The notes below the pieces were generated by a model. The model was not told the origin of the DNA. It worked only from the letters and a program-made list of their open reading frames with translations, and made no database searches. Made by a program: the position numbers and the translations under genes. A stretch of DNA of 8,910 bases from Nocardioidaceae bacterium (lineage in GTDB: Bacteria > Actinomycetota > Actinomycetes > Propionibacteriales > Nocardioidaceae). The stretch lies in NCBI GenBank assembly GCA_025965395.1, contig JAOPXA010000050.1:1-8910 (forward strand). The letters run 5' to 3'. This document shows, one piece after another, positions 1 through 6,441 of the stretch. Position 1 is the first letter of the stretch, and the number at the start of each line of letters is the position of its first letter.

Positions 1-629
1 AGCCCGGGGAGACCTCCGGAGATCGACCCTTCGTCACTGACGTTCGGTACGTGCTGATCGATCAACACTGCAATCACGGTCACCGCCGCAATCGCGATCA
101 ACGGAGCAGGGATGGCCGTGGTCAACCGAGGGAGCGCCACGATGATGAGCACCGTGAGAGCAAACAGGACGTACGCGATCCACGGCACGTCGATGAGGTG
201 TTGCACCTGAGCACTGAAGATCAAGATGCCGAGCGCGTTGACGAAGCCAATCATCACCGACCGAGGCACGAAACGCATCATGCGCGCGAGCCCACCGAGG
301 CCGAACGCGATCTGCACGAGTCCGGCGAGCACGACGGCCGGCAGCAAGTATGCGGTGCCGTGAGCCTTGACGAGCGGTGCGACCACCAAAGCCACCGATC
401 CCGCTGCGGCGGTGACCATCGCCGAGCGACCGCCGAGAAACGTCATGGAGATTGCCAGGACCACGGAGGCCAGAAGGCTCACCTTGGGGTCCACGCCCGC
501 TATGACCGAGAACGAGATCACCTCGGGGATCAGGGCGAGGGTGGTGAGGACACCAGCAAGTACCTCGGTGCTGAGAATCTTGGGATGGCGAAGCGCATAC
601 GCGACCGTCGCATCGCTCGCAGGCGTCAC
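1..629 (-). CDS. SulP-family inorganic anion transporter, N-terminal part (3' end cut by window edge)
   Basis: This is the N-terminal 209 residues of a secondary anion transporter of the SulP/SLC26 family, a membrane protein whose members carry sulfate, bicarbonate or dicarboxylates. The frame stays open to base 1, so the rest, including any cytoplasmic STAS domain, lies outside. The first helix region reads EVLAGVLTTLALIPEVISFS followed by VIAGVDPKVSLLAS, which is the SulP signature block (residues about 22-55). It is followed by FLGGRSAMVTAAAGS (64-78) and RFVPRSVMIGFVNALGILIF (119-138), also family hallmarks. Five or six hydrophobic segments are visible. The start is the GTG at 629, whose GTGA overlaps the TGA of the upstream RNase H gene, so translation is probably coupled and both share one transcript. 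Family assignment is firm; the ion carried cannot be read from the sequence. The sequence resembles the bacterial bicarbonate/sulfate-type members more than eukaryotic SLC26. Confidence 0.88.
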   Translation of the reverse strand, partial: MTPASDATVAYALRHPKILSTEVLAGVLTTLALIPEVISFSVIAGVDPKVSLLASVVLAISMTFLGGRSAMVTAAAGSVALVVAPLVKAHGTAYLLPAVVLAGLVQIAFGLGGLARMMRFVPRSVMIGFVNALGILIFSAQVQHLIDVPWIAYVLFALTVLIIVALPRLTTAIPAPLIAIAAVTVIAVLIDQHVPNVSDEGSISGGLPG

Positions 630-1219
630 CACAGAGTGTCGGGCGCAAGCACTGCGGCTGGGGGATTGGTAGGCGCGACGGCTTCGCCCGGCGAAGTGGT
701 GGACACCCCGTGCTCGTCGGTACGCACGACAGTGATCTCCCCGCGTGCCGCATCGCTTGAGGCCTGGCCGGCGAGGACGTCCGCCGCGTCATTGAGCGGG
801 AAGGCGCCGCCGATGTGATGGCCTTTGACCCACTGGAAGCGGATCGGAATGCCTCGGGTGGCGCGAGAGGTCATCAGCCGGTCGATGTCCTGGATGATCT
901 CGAGATTGAGGACCGGCTTGTTGGCCGATGTGCGCCAGCCCTTGCGCTTCCAGCCGGGGAGCCACTCGGTGGATGCCTTCATCGCATACTGCGAGTCGAT
1001 GAGGACCAACAGGGGGGTGTCGGGCAGATCGGCCAAGAGATTGCGCACAGCCAGGAGCTCACCGATGTTGTTGGTGCCAGTCGCGAGTCCCCCTCGTGCA
1101 GAGCGACCGTCCTCTGCCACCCACGCCCAGCCGGTTGGGCCGTCAGGGTTCTTGAGGCACGACCCGTCGCACGCAACGGTCAGTTCTAGGGCAGGATTCA
1201 CCGCGCGAGCATACGTCAC
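626..1219 (-). CDS. RNase HI-family ribonuclease with C-terminal tail
   Basis: RNase H cleaves the RNA strand of RNA:DNA hybrids (Okazaki primers, R-loops) with two-metal catalysis. All expected acidic residues are present: D18 in ACDGS, E54 in NNIGELLAV, D75 in LIDSQYAM and D147 in NDAADVLA, plus the histidine of WVKGHH (H134). The basic GWKRKGWRTS segment (89-98) matches the substrate-handling region of RNase HI. The catalytic domain covers roughly residues 11-155. The last 40 or so residues are a Pro/Thr/Ala-rich tail not found in the usual 155-residue enzyme, with no recognisable domain. I chose the GTG at 1219 because a GGGAG lies about 10 bases upstream and the match to the family begins just after it. 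The frame is open further up to an ATG at 1381, but those 54 residues are basic and unlike the family. The stop overlaps the GTG of the SulP gene by four bases, suggesting an operon. It could be called rnhA, but the tail and lineage make the exact paralogue uncertain. Confidence 0.88.
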   Translation of the reverse strand: MTYARAVNPALELTVACDGSCLKNPDGPTGWAWVAEDGRSARGGLATGTNNIGELLAVRNLLADLPDTPLLVLIDSQYAMKASTEWLPGWKRKGWRTSANKPVLNLEIIQDIDRLMTSRATRGIPIRFQWVKGHHIGGAFPLNDAADVLAGQASSDAARGEITVVRTDEHGVSTTSPGEAVAPTNPPAAVLAPDTLW

Positions 1220-1517
1220 GGAGTGGCGCGCTCCCACCAGGAGGCCGTGGGCGGTATCGTTGGCGGTGTAGCACCCCGTAATACCTGTGGCATCTGACTG
1301 GCGGTCGGAGCGGACCACCCTGCGGGCGTCGCTTTGTTGTTCACTGCGCCGATGATCCTGCCTTCGGCTCGACCGAGTCACGTCGTGCAGTGGACAGCTT
1401 CCGGGTTAACTGATGGAGGAGCTTGTGGCCAGACGAGGCCAACGCCAACCGAGCGCTCCCCGTGGCGCGCCCCAACGGCAACGTCGCGCCCGCGACACAG
1501 ACAAAGACGGCGGCATC
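1220..1517. other. Divergent intergenic region between RNase H and SNF2 genes
   Basis: These bases separate two genes that point away from each other, so promoters for both should lie here. I find no convincing -35/-10 pair on either strand. TATTAC on the minus strand (near 1268-1273) and TTAACT on the plus strand (1406-1411) are the only -10-like hexamers, and neither has a good -35. The right-hand third (1425-1517) is an open in-frame extension of the SNF2 gene and may be translated if the GTG at 1425 is the true start. No hairpin, tRNA or repeat was noticed. Confidence 0.5.
1415..1421 (+). promoter_or_regulatory. Strong Shine-Dalgarno-like GGAGGAG ahead of SNF2 frame
   Basis: GGAGGAG is followed after CTT by a GTG (1425) that is in frame with the SNF2 helicase. 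It is the best ribosome-binding sequence near this gene. It supports a start 31 codons upstream of the ATG at 1518, although the codons between the two are unlike the rest of the gene. It also overlaps an in-frame ATG at 1413, which itself has no upstream Shine-Dalgarno sequence. Confidence 0.5.
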
Positions 1518-3557
1518 ATGTCGGTCCTGGCCCGCGCTGTGCGCGAGGTCGAGACAGCTGCTCAGCGTGGTGCCCTCCAGCCTTCGACGCGCACCAAGTT
1601 CCAAGTTGTCGCCCTGCTGGTGCGTGAAGAGCGCGCCCGCGTCAAGGCTGACCAGACGGTGACCGAGACCCAACGCGCTGAGCTCCTCAAACGGCTCGAC
1701 GGCGTCGCGACGATCCTGGCGAAGACGGCTGTACGCGATACTTCCTTGCTTGCTTTGCTGGCCGATGATGCGGTCGCCTCTGATGCCGCCAAGGCGCTCA
1801 AGCGCGACATGACGATCGCCGCCGGCGTCGAGCCCGCGCCAGAGCCTGTCGCTCCCGCAGAGTCAACTGCGCCACCCAGCGCAACGGAACGTCAGGTAGT
1901 GCCGCAATCGGTCATCTCCCGTCGTCTTGCCAATCCCTTCCTGACGCCGGACTTCAGTGCAGCGCAACAGAGCGTCACTCAGCCGCGTCGTCTCGCCAGC
2001 TGGGAGCTTCTCGGCCCCCTCCTGTCGTCCTTCGAGCGTGCGGCTGGTGGATCGTCGGCGTGTATGGCTCTTCCAGAGCCCTCGGTATCTCGGTCGTACA
2101 GCGGCCCCGAGCTGATGCGGCACCAGGCGCAGCTCATCGCCTCTGCCGCGTCTGGTCACCGCACGTTCCTGCTCGCTGACGAACCGGGTCTGGGCAAGAC
2201 CGCGCAGGCACTTCTCGCCGCGCAAGCCGCCAACGCATACCCCCTGCTCGTCGTCGTGCCCAACGTCGTCAAGACCAACTGGGCGCGTGAGGCGAAACTG
2301 TGGACCCCCGGCCATGCGTCGACCGTGATCCACGGCAACGGCGACACGATGGACGGATTCGCCGACATCGTCATCGTCAACTACGAAGTGCTCGATCGTC
2401 ACGTCGGTTGGCTGGGCGACCTCGGTTTCCGCGGCATGGTCCTCGACGAGGCGCACTTCATCAAGAACAAGACGTCGCAGCGGTCGCAACACGTCCTCCA
2501 GCTGTCCGAACGCATCCGCGCACGCACCACACGGCCGCTGCTCATGGCGCTCACTGGCACCCCGCTGATCAATGACATCGACGACTTCAGAGCCATCTGG
2601 CAGTTCCTGGGCTGGATCGACGAGCGCAAGCCACTCGCCACGCTCATGCAGTCGCTCGAAGAGACCGGACTGACCCCGGTCGATCCCGGGTTCTATGCCG
2701 CCGCTCGTGCTCGCGTGATCGACATGGGCATCGTGCGCCGCCGCAAGATCGATGTGGCCGCAGACATCCCCGCCCGCCGCATCGCTGACATCCCCGTCGA
2801 GCTCGACGACGAGGCGGGCCGGTCCATCCGCGAGGCCGAGCGTCAGCTCGCTCGTCGCCTGGTGTCGCGTTATGAGACTGCGCTCGCGACTCGCACGTCG
2901 GGCATCGTCGTCGAGGGCATCGATCACGAGCTCGTACGCCGGGTTGCCTCGTGGGAGCGGGATGACTCCACCAAGACGGACGAGAACGTGTTCAGCATGA
3001 TGCGCCGCATCGGGCAGGCCAAGGCCGGTCTCGCCGCCGACTACACCGCTCAGCTCGCCCACAGCGTCGGCAAGGTGGTTTTCTTCGCCAAGCACGTCGA
3101 CGTGATGGACGTCGCTGAGAAGACCTTCGACAAGCGCGGCATCGGCTACTCATCGATCCGCGGCAACCAGACCCCTGCCGCTCGTCAAAAGAACATCGAC
3201 GCCTTCATCAACGATCCCGAGGTGTCGATCGTGGTCTGCTCGTTGTCCGCCGCAGGCGTCGGCCTCAACCTTCAGGTTGCTTCCAACGTGGTGCTCGCTG
3301 AGCTCTCCTGGACCGATGCTGAGCAGACGCAGGCCATTGATCGCGTCCACCGCATCGGTCAGGACGAACCCGTCACGGCGTGGCGGATCATCGCCTCACA
3401 GACGATCGATACCAAGATCGTCGAGCTGATCGACAGCAAGGCGGGGCTCGCTGCGCGCGCACTCGACGGCTCGGACGAAGAGGTGTCCATGTCGTCGGAC
3501 ATGCAGCTGGAAGCGCTCGTCGCGCTTCTCACCGATGCGCTCGCGGAGGCATCGTGA
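1518..3557 (+). CDS. SNF2-family DEAD/DEAH-box helicase (ATP-dependent translocase)
   Basis: This is a superfamily 2 SNF2-type ATPase that translocates on double-stranded DNA or RNA polymerase-like substrates, using ATP. Motifs in order (residues from the ATG at 1518): motif I DEPGLGKT (221-228), Ia region VVPNVVKTNW, motif II DEAH (310-313), motif III TGTP (346-349), then the second RecA lobe with motif V AAGVGLNL (578-585) and motif VI QAIDRVHRIGQ (605-615), a SNF2 hallmark. The N-terminal 190 or so residues have no recognised domain: a helical, charged part, then a Pro/Ala-rich linker. I prefer the ATG at 1518 because the 31 codons before it (from GTG 1425) are rich in AGA, CGA, CAA, ACA and AAA, rare in the rest of the gene; however a strong GGAGGAG favours 1425, which would give 710 residues. 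The stop overlaps the prfC start by four bases. The role is unknown; members act in DNA repair, transcription recycling or phage defence. No extra nuclease or HNH domain is visible. Confidence 0.9.
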   Translation: MSVLARAVREVETAAQRGALQPSTRTKFQVVALLVREERARVKADQTVTETQRAELLKRLDGVATILAKTAVRDTSLLALLADDAVASDAAKALKRDMTIAAGVEPAPEPVAPAESTAPPSATERQVVPQSVISRRLANPFLTPDFSAAQQSVTQPRRLASWELLGPLLSSFERAAGGSSACMALPEPSVSRSYSGPELMRHQAQLIASAASGHRTFLLADEPGLGKTAQALLAAQAANAYPLLVVVPNVVKTNWAREAKLWTPGHASTVIHGNGDTMDGFADIVIVNYEVLDRHVGWLGDLGFRGMVLDEAHFIKNKTSQRSQHVLQLSERIRARTTRPLLMALTGTPLINDIDDFRAIWQFLGWIDERKPLATLMQSLEETGLTPVDPGFYAAARARVIDMGIVRRRKIDVAADIPARRIADIPVELDDEAGRSIREAERQLARRLVSRYETALATRTSGIVVEGIDHELVRRVASWERDDSTKTDENVFSMMRRIGQAKAGLAADYTAQLAHSVGKVVFFAKHVDVMDVAEKTFDKRGIGYSSIRGNQTPAARQKNIDAFINDPEVSIVVCSLSAAGVGLNLQVASNVVLAELSWTDAEQTQAIDRVHRIGQDEPVTAWRIIASQTIDTKIVELIDSKAGLAARALDGSDEEVSMSSDMQLEALVALLTDALAEAS

Positions 3558-5155
3558 CCGACGAGGTCGTTGAACAAGCACAGCGTCGCCGCACCGTTGC
3601 GATCATCTCGCACCCCGATGCGGGCAAGTCCACGATGACCGAGGCGCTCGCCCTGCACGCCCGGCTCATCGACACCGCTGGCGCGACGCACGGCAAGGAC
3701 AACCGCCGCGCAACCATCTCCGACTGGATGGCGATGGAGCAGGAGCGCGGGATCTCGATCTCGTCCACGGTGCTCCAGTTCGTCTACGCTGACCACGTCA
3801 TCAACCTGGTCGACACTCCCGGCCACGCCGACTTCTCCGAAGACACCTATCGCGTGCTGTGCGCCGTCGACTGCGCGATCATGCTGCTCGACGCTGCCAA
3901 GGGACTAGAGGCCCAGACCCGCAAGCTGCTCGACGTGTGCCGGCGACGTGGCATCCCCGTCATCACGGTGGTCAATAAGTGGGACCGCCCCGGCCTCGAT
4001 GCCTTGCAACTGCTCGACGACATCAGCCAGGAAACCGGCATGTTGCCCACTCCGATCACCTGGCCCGTCGGCATCGCAGGCGAATTCGTCGGCGTGCTGG
4101 ATCGCGCGAAGGGCTCCATGGTCGAGTTCAGCCGTACGGCAGGCGGAGCGACCCGCGCACCCGAACGGCACCTCAGCGCCGCCGAGGCCGCGGAGTCGCA
4201 CCTGCTGAGCTGGGCGACCGCCGTCGACGAAATCGCCCTACTCGACTCCGAGGGGCAGACCCACGACGACGACCTCTTTCGCGAACGCTTCACCACGCCC
4301 GTGCTGTTCACCGCAGCTGCCTCCAACTTCGGCGTCAAGTTCGTCCTCGACGCCATCATCGATATCGCGCCAGCCCCCACCACACAGGTGGATGTGCACA
4401 GCGTCGGCCGGGACATCGACGCCCCCTTTAGCGCGCAAGTCTTCAAGGTGCAGGCCGGTATGGACTCGGCCCACCGTGACCGCACCGCGTTCGCGCGGCT
4501 TCACTCGGGCCGGTTCGAGCGCGGCATGATGGTCACTCACGCTCAGACGGACCGCAACATCTCCACCAAGTACGCGCGTTCCCTGGTTGGTCGCGAGCGG
4601 GCGACGTCCGATGAGGCGTTCCCTGGCGATGTCATTGGCATCGTCAATGCCAACGACGTACGCATCGGCGACACCCTCTATGCCGGCGCTGCGGTCACGT
4701 ACCCACCGATGCCGTCGTTCCTGCCCGAGGCTTTCGTGACGATGCGTTCGCGTGACTCCAGCCGGTCGAAGCAGTTCCATCGCGGCCTGGCCCAGCTTGA
4801 CTCCGAGGGCGTCATTCAGCTCCTTAGCTCAGAAGCGCGTGGCCCCCAGCGGCCTGTGCTCGGAGCAGTCGGACTCATGCAGTTCGAGGTCGCCGCGAGG
4901 CGCTTGCGTGATGAGTTCCGCGTCGAGGTCGAGACCGAACCGCTGCCGTTCTCGGTCTCGCGAATAGTTCGTCCCGAGGATGCCGCTGGCATCAAGGACG
5001 CGGGCATCGAGATGCTCGAACGCAGCGACTCCCAGGTGTTGGCGGTCTTCGCCGACTCATGGCAGCTCAAGCGCGTCCAACGCACCCATCCCGATCTGGC
5101 GTTGGACGAGTCCGAAGAAGACATGGCCTTCCGCCAGTCGGTTGCGCTCGATTAA
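3554..5155 (+). CDS. prfC: Peptide chain release factor 3 (RF3), ribosome-bound translational GTPase
   Basis: RF3 is a cytoplasmic GTPase that removes RF1/RF2 from the ribosome after peptide release. It has 533 residues, close to the usual 530 or so. GTPase motifs: G1 SHPDAGKS (19-26), whose SHPD start distinguishes RF3 from EF-G; switch region RGISIS (65-70) after the SDWM segment (57-60); G3 DTPGH (87-91) followed by ADFSEDTYR; G4 NKWD (141-144). PITWPVG (167-173) and TAAASNFGV (253-261) match RF3 blocks. Domain II spans roughly 290-385 (HRDRTAF, FPGDVIGI) and domain III begins near 390, with GAVGLMQFEV (437-446). Compared with the Escherichia coli protein, the NKLD of G4 is NKWD, which still fits NKxD. 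The GTG start at 3554 forms a GTGA overlap with the SNF2 stop, so the two genes are probably translationally coupled. An upstream open extension to 3380 lies inside the SNF2 gene and is rejected. The next gene is convergent only five bases after the stop. Confidence 0.97.
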   Translation: MTDEVVEQAQRRRTVAIISHPDAGKSTMTEALALHARLIDTAGATHGKDNRRATISDWMAMEQERGISISSTVLQFVYADHVINLVDTPGHADFSEDTYRVLCAVDCAIMLLDAAKGLEAQTRKLLDVCRRRGIPVITVVNKWDRPGLDALQLLDDISQETGMLPTPITWPVGIAGEFVGVLDRAKGSMVEFSRTAGGATRAPERHLSAAEAAESHLLSWATAVDEIALLDSEGQTHDDDLFRERFTTPVLFTAAASNFGVKFVLDAIIDIAPAPTTQVDVHSVGRDIDAPFSAQVFKVQAGMDSAHRDRTAFARLHSGRFERGMMVTHAQTDRNISTKYARSLVGRERATSDEAFPGDVIGIVNANDVRIGDTLYAGAAVTYPPMPSFLPEAFVTMRSRDSSRSKQFHRGLAQLDSEGVIQLLSSEARGPQRPVLGAVGLMQFEVAARRLRDEFRVEVETEPLPFSVSRIVRPEDAAGIKDAGIEMLERSDSQVLAVFADSWQLKRVQRTHPDLALDESEEDMAFRQSVALD

Positions 5156-5160
5156 CAGGC

Positions 5161-5793
5161 CTACTCGCTCAGCACCTCGACGCGGTGCGGCGCACAGAGG
5201 TCGATGAGCCAATCGAGGTCTGGTCCTGCCGCGAAGACCCGGCCAACGTCGTTGTCGACGAGCAGATCACCCTCGACCAGGCGATCACCGAAGAGCACAT
5301 AGGCGCGGTCCGTGTTGCATCGACGCGACATCCAGGCGATGCCATCGAGTCCCGCCGCATGAGCAGCCTCCGCCCAGGCAACGGTGCGTCGATAATGCAC
5401 GGCCTCGGTGTCCGTCAGATCGCGATCCTCGACCCCGAGTCGGCGCAGGCCGGTGCCCATGAAGGAAGCGAGGCGCAGCGGTCGTGTGGTGGTAATGGCG
5501 CCCAGCACCTTCGACTCATACTGACCCCGCTGGAGCGTGCCGCCACTAGCGGGAATCTCGTGCAGGAGTGTCTCGCAGATGGCGGCGATGTCACTCTGCG
5601 CGCCATACAGCACCGGAACCGGCGGCTCGCCAAAAAATGAGAACCGCGCAGCACCGCGAGGCCCCGTCGGATTGAATTCGTTGGCGGTGCGCACATGCGA
5701 AAATACGCGGAAGATCGCCTCGCCCACAGGATGTAGGTAGACCTCGGGGGAGAACGGCTGGGGTGGATCGGGCACCACCAGGGGGGCACTCAC
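5161..5793 (-). CDS. RES-domain toxin of a type II toxin-antitoxin system
   Basis: RES-domain proteins are toxins that fold like ADP-ribosyltransferases. Characterised members (MbcT, ParT, RES-Xre) either degrade NAD+ or ADP-ribosylate a host enzyme, stopping growth. In this 210-residue protein the family's Arg, Glu and Ser positions are visible: R29 in IFRVFS, E74 in ICETLLHEIP (E79 is also near) and S156 in IAWMSRR. Supporting blocks are FNPTG (40-44), RFSFFGEP (50-57), VLYGAQSD (61-68) and AYVLFGDR (164-171). No signal peptide or membrane segment is seen. The GTG at 5793 overlaps the antitoxin stop by four bases (GTGA). A second GTG directly before it, at 5796, would add one residue. There is no good Shine-Dalgarno, so the toxin is likely translated by coupling, which keeps its level below that of the antitoxin. 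It converges on prfC with only five bases between the stops. Family call is secure; the molecular target (NAD+ or protein) is inferred from the family. Confidence 0.87.
   Translation of the reverse strand: MSAPLVVPDPPQPFSPEVYLHPVGEAIFRVFSHVRTANEFNPTGPRGAARFSFFGEPPVPVLYGAQSDIAAICETLLHEIPASGGTLQRGQYESKVLGAITTTRPLRLASFMGTGLRRLGVEDRDLTDTEAVHYRRTVAWAEAAHAAGLDGIAWMSRRCNTDRAYVLFGDRLVEGDLLVDNDVGRVFAAGPDLDWLIDLCAPHRVEVLSE
5632..5637 (-). repeat. Six-base T homopolymer inside the RES toxin gene
   Basis: On the coding strand this is TTTTTT, encoding the two Phe codons of the RFSFFGEP block. A run of six T is unusual in this GC-rich window and could be a slippage hotspot that switches the toxin off by frameshift. 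No frameshift is present here. Confidence 0.6.
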
Positions 5794-6317
5794 CACTCAG
5801 CGGCCATCGCGAACGCGGCGACCTCGAGCACCTGCTCAGGGTCATCGATGATGTCGACTGGTCGACGGCCCGATAGTCGACCATGGGGGGCCACCATCCA
5901 CAGGATCGTCGACGCTTCGGTCCAATCGTGCTGGTTCGCTAGCTTGCGAAGGTCGCCGATCACCGAAAGGACGTCGCCCTGTCGAAACTGGAATCCAGGG
6001 TAGCGAAGAGCTTTGCCCCGCTGGACGGCTAGGAGAACGCCGAACTTGTGCTTGCTCGCAGCCAGGTTTCGGGAGGAGGCTGACGTCGATCCCAGAAGCC
6101 TGCCCACTTCGGTGCCGGTCAGCAGGCCGAATTCTGCCTCAATCGCCCGCCACACGTTCTCCGTTGCCTGCGCGGATCGCGCCGCTTGCGGTGAAGTGGT
6201 CGGGAGGTCGCGCATGGCCGCTCCGAGCGCAGTTTGGCTCTGCACCCAGCTTGCAACGACGCGGTCGACGTCGCTCTCCACGACTGGAATGGACCTGCGG
6301 GCCACAATGTCTGACAT
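5790..6317 (-). CDS. Antitoxin of RES toxin, HTH DNA-binding with Xre/MbcA/ParS-like toxin-binding tail
   Basis: This 175-residue protein should neutralise the RES toxin and repress its own operon. Residues about 64-105 read as a helix-turn-helix region (LLTGTEVGRLLG, then SASSRNLAASKHKFGVLLAV), followed by RYPGFQF (105-111), a strand seen in antitoxins of RES operons. The C-terminus (about 133-175) carries WMVAPHGRLSGRRPVDIIDD, which fits the toxin-binding block of the MbcA/ParS/Xre antitoxin family, where a Leu-x-Gly-x-x-Pro pattern precedes a helix that plugs the RES active site. The first 60 residues are unassigned. The ATG at 6317 is chosen because AGGAGG lies four bases upstream; an ATG at 6425 in the same frame has no such support and would sit beyond the promoter. 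The gene lies first in the operon, its stop overlaps the toxin start, and an extended -10 element lies just upstream. I am confident of the antitoxin role from context and tail, less so of the exact HTH subclass. Confidence 0.83.
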   Translation of the reverse strand: MSDIVARRSIPVVESDVDRVVASWVQSQTALGAAMRDLPTTSPQAARSAQATENVWRAIEAEFGLLTGTEVGRLLGSTSASSRNLAASKHKFGVLLAVQRGKALRYPGFQFRQGDVLSVIGDLRKLANQHDWTEASTILWMVAPHGRLSGRRPVDIIDDPEQVLEVAAFAMAAEW

Positions 6318-6321
6318 GACG

Positions 6322-6327
6322 CCTCCT
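6322..6327 (-). promoter_or_regulatory. Shine-Dalgarno AGGAGG of the antitoxin gene
   Basis: A perfect AGGAGG four bases before the ATG at 6317. It decides the antitoxin start and predicts strong translation of the antitoxin relative to the toxin, which has no such site. Confidence 0.8.
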
Positions 6328-6338
6328 GGATGCGATAC

Positions 6339-6368
6339 ATGCAGTTTATCAGAACGCACGATTTGCAT
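6339..6368. promoter_or_regulatory. Possible operator: inverted ATGCA/TGCAT arms around the antitoxin -10
   Basis: ATGCA at 6339-6343 and TGCAT at 6364-6368 face each other, with centres about 25 bases apart and the extended -10 element between them. This is a plausible arrangement for binding of the antitoxin HTH to repress its own promoter. The arms are only five bases and could be chance. Confidence 0.25.
6343..6351 (-). promoter_or_regulatory. Extended -10 promoter element of the toxin-antitoxin operon
   Basis: The minus strand reads TGATAAACT, an extended -10 (TGn followed by TAAACT). Transcription would start near 6336, leaving a leader of about 19 bases that just includes the AGGAGG. 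No good -35 is seen at 17 or 18 bases, which is usual for extended -10 promoters. Predicted from sequence only. Confidence 0.5.
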
Positions 6369-6429
6369 GACATGACTTCCGTTCACCTTCTCGTCCCGCT
6401 CCGGACACGATCTCGCCACCCTCAACCCC

Positions 6430-6441
6430 TAGGTTCGACAG
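6430..6441 (+). promoter_or_regulatory. -10 box TAGGTT giving a leaderless ppk2 transcript
   Basis: TAGGTT (6430-6435) fits the actinobacterial TAnnnT -10 consensus. Its last T lies at position -7 relative to the first base of the ppk2 GTG (6442), the spacing seen for leaderless actinobacterial mRNAs. There is no proper Shine-Dalgarno before this GTG, which supports a leaderless start. No clear -35 is visible at 17 or 18 bases. Confidence 0.5.

Noticed and set aside
51..818. Long plus-strand open frame opposite the SulP and RNase H genes
   Set aside because: Its protein is rich in His, Arg and Asp with no recognisable motif, as expected of the antisense frame of GC-rich coding DNA. The minus strand holds clear SulP and RNase H motifs.
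1220..1381. N-terminal extension of RNase H to the ATG at 1381
   Set aside because: The extra 54 residues are basic, lack family similarity and have no ribosome-binding site, while GTG 1219 has a GGGAG at suitable distance.
1380..1412. TGGACA and TTAACT as a -35/-10 promoter for the SNF2 gene
   Set aside because: The spacing between them is about 9-10 bases, far too short, and a start from TTAACT would place the GGAGGAG almost at the 5' end of the transcript.
1863..3095. 410-codon open frame on the minus strand inside the SNF2 gene
   Set aside because: No motif is visible, and the opposite strand encodes all SNF2 helicase motifs. Long antisense frames are common in high-GC genes.
3380..3553. 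Upstream extension of the prfC frame inside the SNF2 gene
   Set aside because: It overlaps SNF2 motif VI and the C-terminus in another frame. GTG 3554 gives the standard RF3 length.
6318..6425. Upstream extension of the antitoxin to ATG 6425
   Set aside because: It would cover the extended -10 element. ATG 6317 has a perfect AGGAGG.
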